Assembly: GCF_003330845.1 (NCBI RefSeq)
Contig: NZ_CP026121.1
Span: 558,001 to 622,000 of the forward strand
DNA length: 64,000 bases
Source: Streptomyces sp. Go-475
GTDB taxonomy: Bacteria > Actinomycetota > Actinomycetes > Streptomycetales > Streptomycetaceae
Direction: 5' to 3'
Shown here: in pieces, positions 63,690-64,000 of the stretch
How the letters are laid out: every line of letters starts with the position of its first letter
Position numbering within the stretch: the first letter of the stretch is position 1
The notes under the pieces: model-generated
What the model saw: the letters and a program-made list of their open reading frames with translations, nothing else
What the model was told of the DNA's origin: nothing
The model's database searches: none
Program-made: the position numbers and the translations under genes

Positions 63690-64000
63690 CAGGTCACCGA
63701 GATGTCCACGGACGGCCGCAGCTTCGCCGCCGCGGCCAGCGCCTCGTGCACCGGGTGGGTGGCGAAGGCCGCCACCAGCTCCGGGTCCGCCGGGGCCGCG
63801 GCCGCCGGGTAGGCGATCTGCTCGTACGCGGCCTGGAAGCGCGGACCCCAGCGACGGGCGCCGAGCCGGGCCGTGCGGGAGCAGTTGTCGACCATGTGGG
63901 CCACGTCCCGGGCGCGCATGTACGGCAGCAGGGAGTCGACGGCCTCGATGACGGACTCGTTGACGATCTCCGACCAGGGGTGGCCGCGCTCGGCGAACTC
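63689..64000 (-). CDS. ilvC: Ketol-acid reductoisomerase, class II (plant-type), C-terminus only
   Basis: The frame is open to the window edge, so only the last ~103 residues are visible. EIVNESVIEAVDSLLPYMRA, HMVDNCSRTARLGARRW and the final VHEALAAAAKLRPSVDISVT match the C-terminal knotted domain of the long class II reductoisomerases of plants, where the ending is VCAQLRP.VDISV. The conserved Glu of NESVIEAVDS is a metal-binding candidate. The enzyme makes dihydroxy-isovalerate in valine and leucine synthesis. Most Streptomyces IlvC proteins are the short class I type, so this is likely a second copy or a variant. Confidence 0.75.
   Translation of the reverse strand, partial: EFAERGHPWSEIVNESVIEAVDSLLPYMRARDVAHMVDNCSRTARLGARRWGPRFQAAYEQIAYPAAAAPADPELVAAFATHPVHEALAAAAKLRPSVDISVT

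Overview
The window is high-GC actinobacterial DNA and almost certainly Streptomyces. Supporting signs are GC-rich third codon positions, many GTG starts, secreted proteins with ricin-type CBM13 lectin tails, HpnB-like and TerD-like genes, and typical TAnnnT leaderless start regions. It divides into two parts with different character.

Left part (about 1 to 35 kb) is an accessory, carbohydrate-centred island with several broken genes. It opens with a partial HAD-like gene and an ArsR-type regulator upstream of a decayed MFS transporter. Next comes an operon of secreted enzymes (GH5, GH95 and a CE1-type esterase), each carrying a ricin/CBM13 domain. An ECF sigma factor and a chimeric SDR fragment follow. 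A sugar ABC importer operon (lipoprotein, two permeases, enolase-superfamily enzyme) is divergent from an FCD/GntR regulator. A second ABC importer (ATPase, two RbsC-type permeases, lipoprotein) shares a leftward operon with a TIM-barrel epimerase and a secreted beta-helix enzyme. Upstream of that operon lies an array of 61-bp tandem repeats. On the far side of the array is a rightward pair: a ThuA/PQQ-dehydrogenase/PKD/CBM6/CBM13 protein and a GH54 arabinofuranosidase. A convergent leftward pair encodes the same functions split over two proteins, with a DUF1080 domain added. Eight proteins carry CBM13. Two of the CBM13 modules exist as nearly identical DNA duplicates: 357 bp inverted with 4 mismatches, and 382 bp direct with about 6.

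Inferred joint function: secreted enzymes bind and trim an arabinose- or fucose-decorated plant polysaccharide. The ThuA/PQQ/DUF1080 proteins may add an extracellular oxidative step (keto-sugar formation and cleavage). The released sugars enter through the two ABC systems and are processed by the epimerase and enolase-superfamily enzymes.

Right part (about 35.7 to 64 kb) looks like ordinary, well-conserved chromosome. It holds an MHS transporter, PucR-type regulator and 3-hydroxybutyrate dehydrogenase, then Nudix, Lnt, a polytopic O-antigen-ligase-like protein, PH-domain protein, Asp/Glu racemase, HpnB glycosyltransferase, double TerD and MOSC proteins. After these come a beta-helix/AAA+ fusion, a membrane alpha/beta hydrolase, DeoR regulator, SRPBCC, Cds1-type PLP enzyme, HATPase, SHOCT, a TetR-DUF4865-phosphotriesterase operon, PPOX, a 3-hydroxyisobutyrate-dehydrogenase-like enzyme and the end of a plant-type (class II) ketol-acid reductoisomerase. 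Many of these genes appear to be leaderless, in contrast to the Shine-Dalgarno-led sugar genes on the left.
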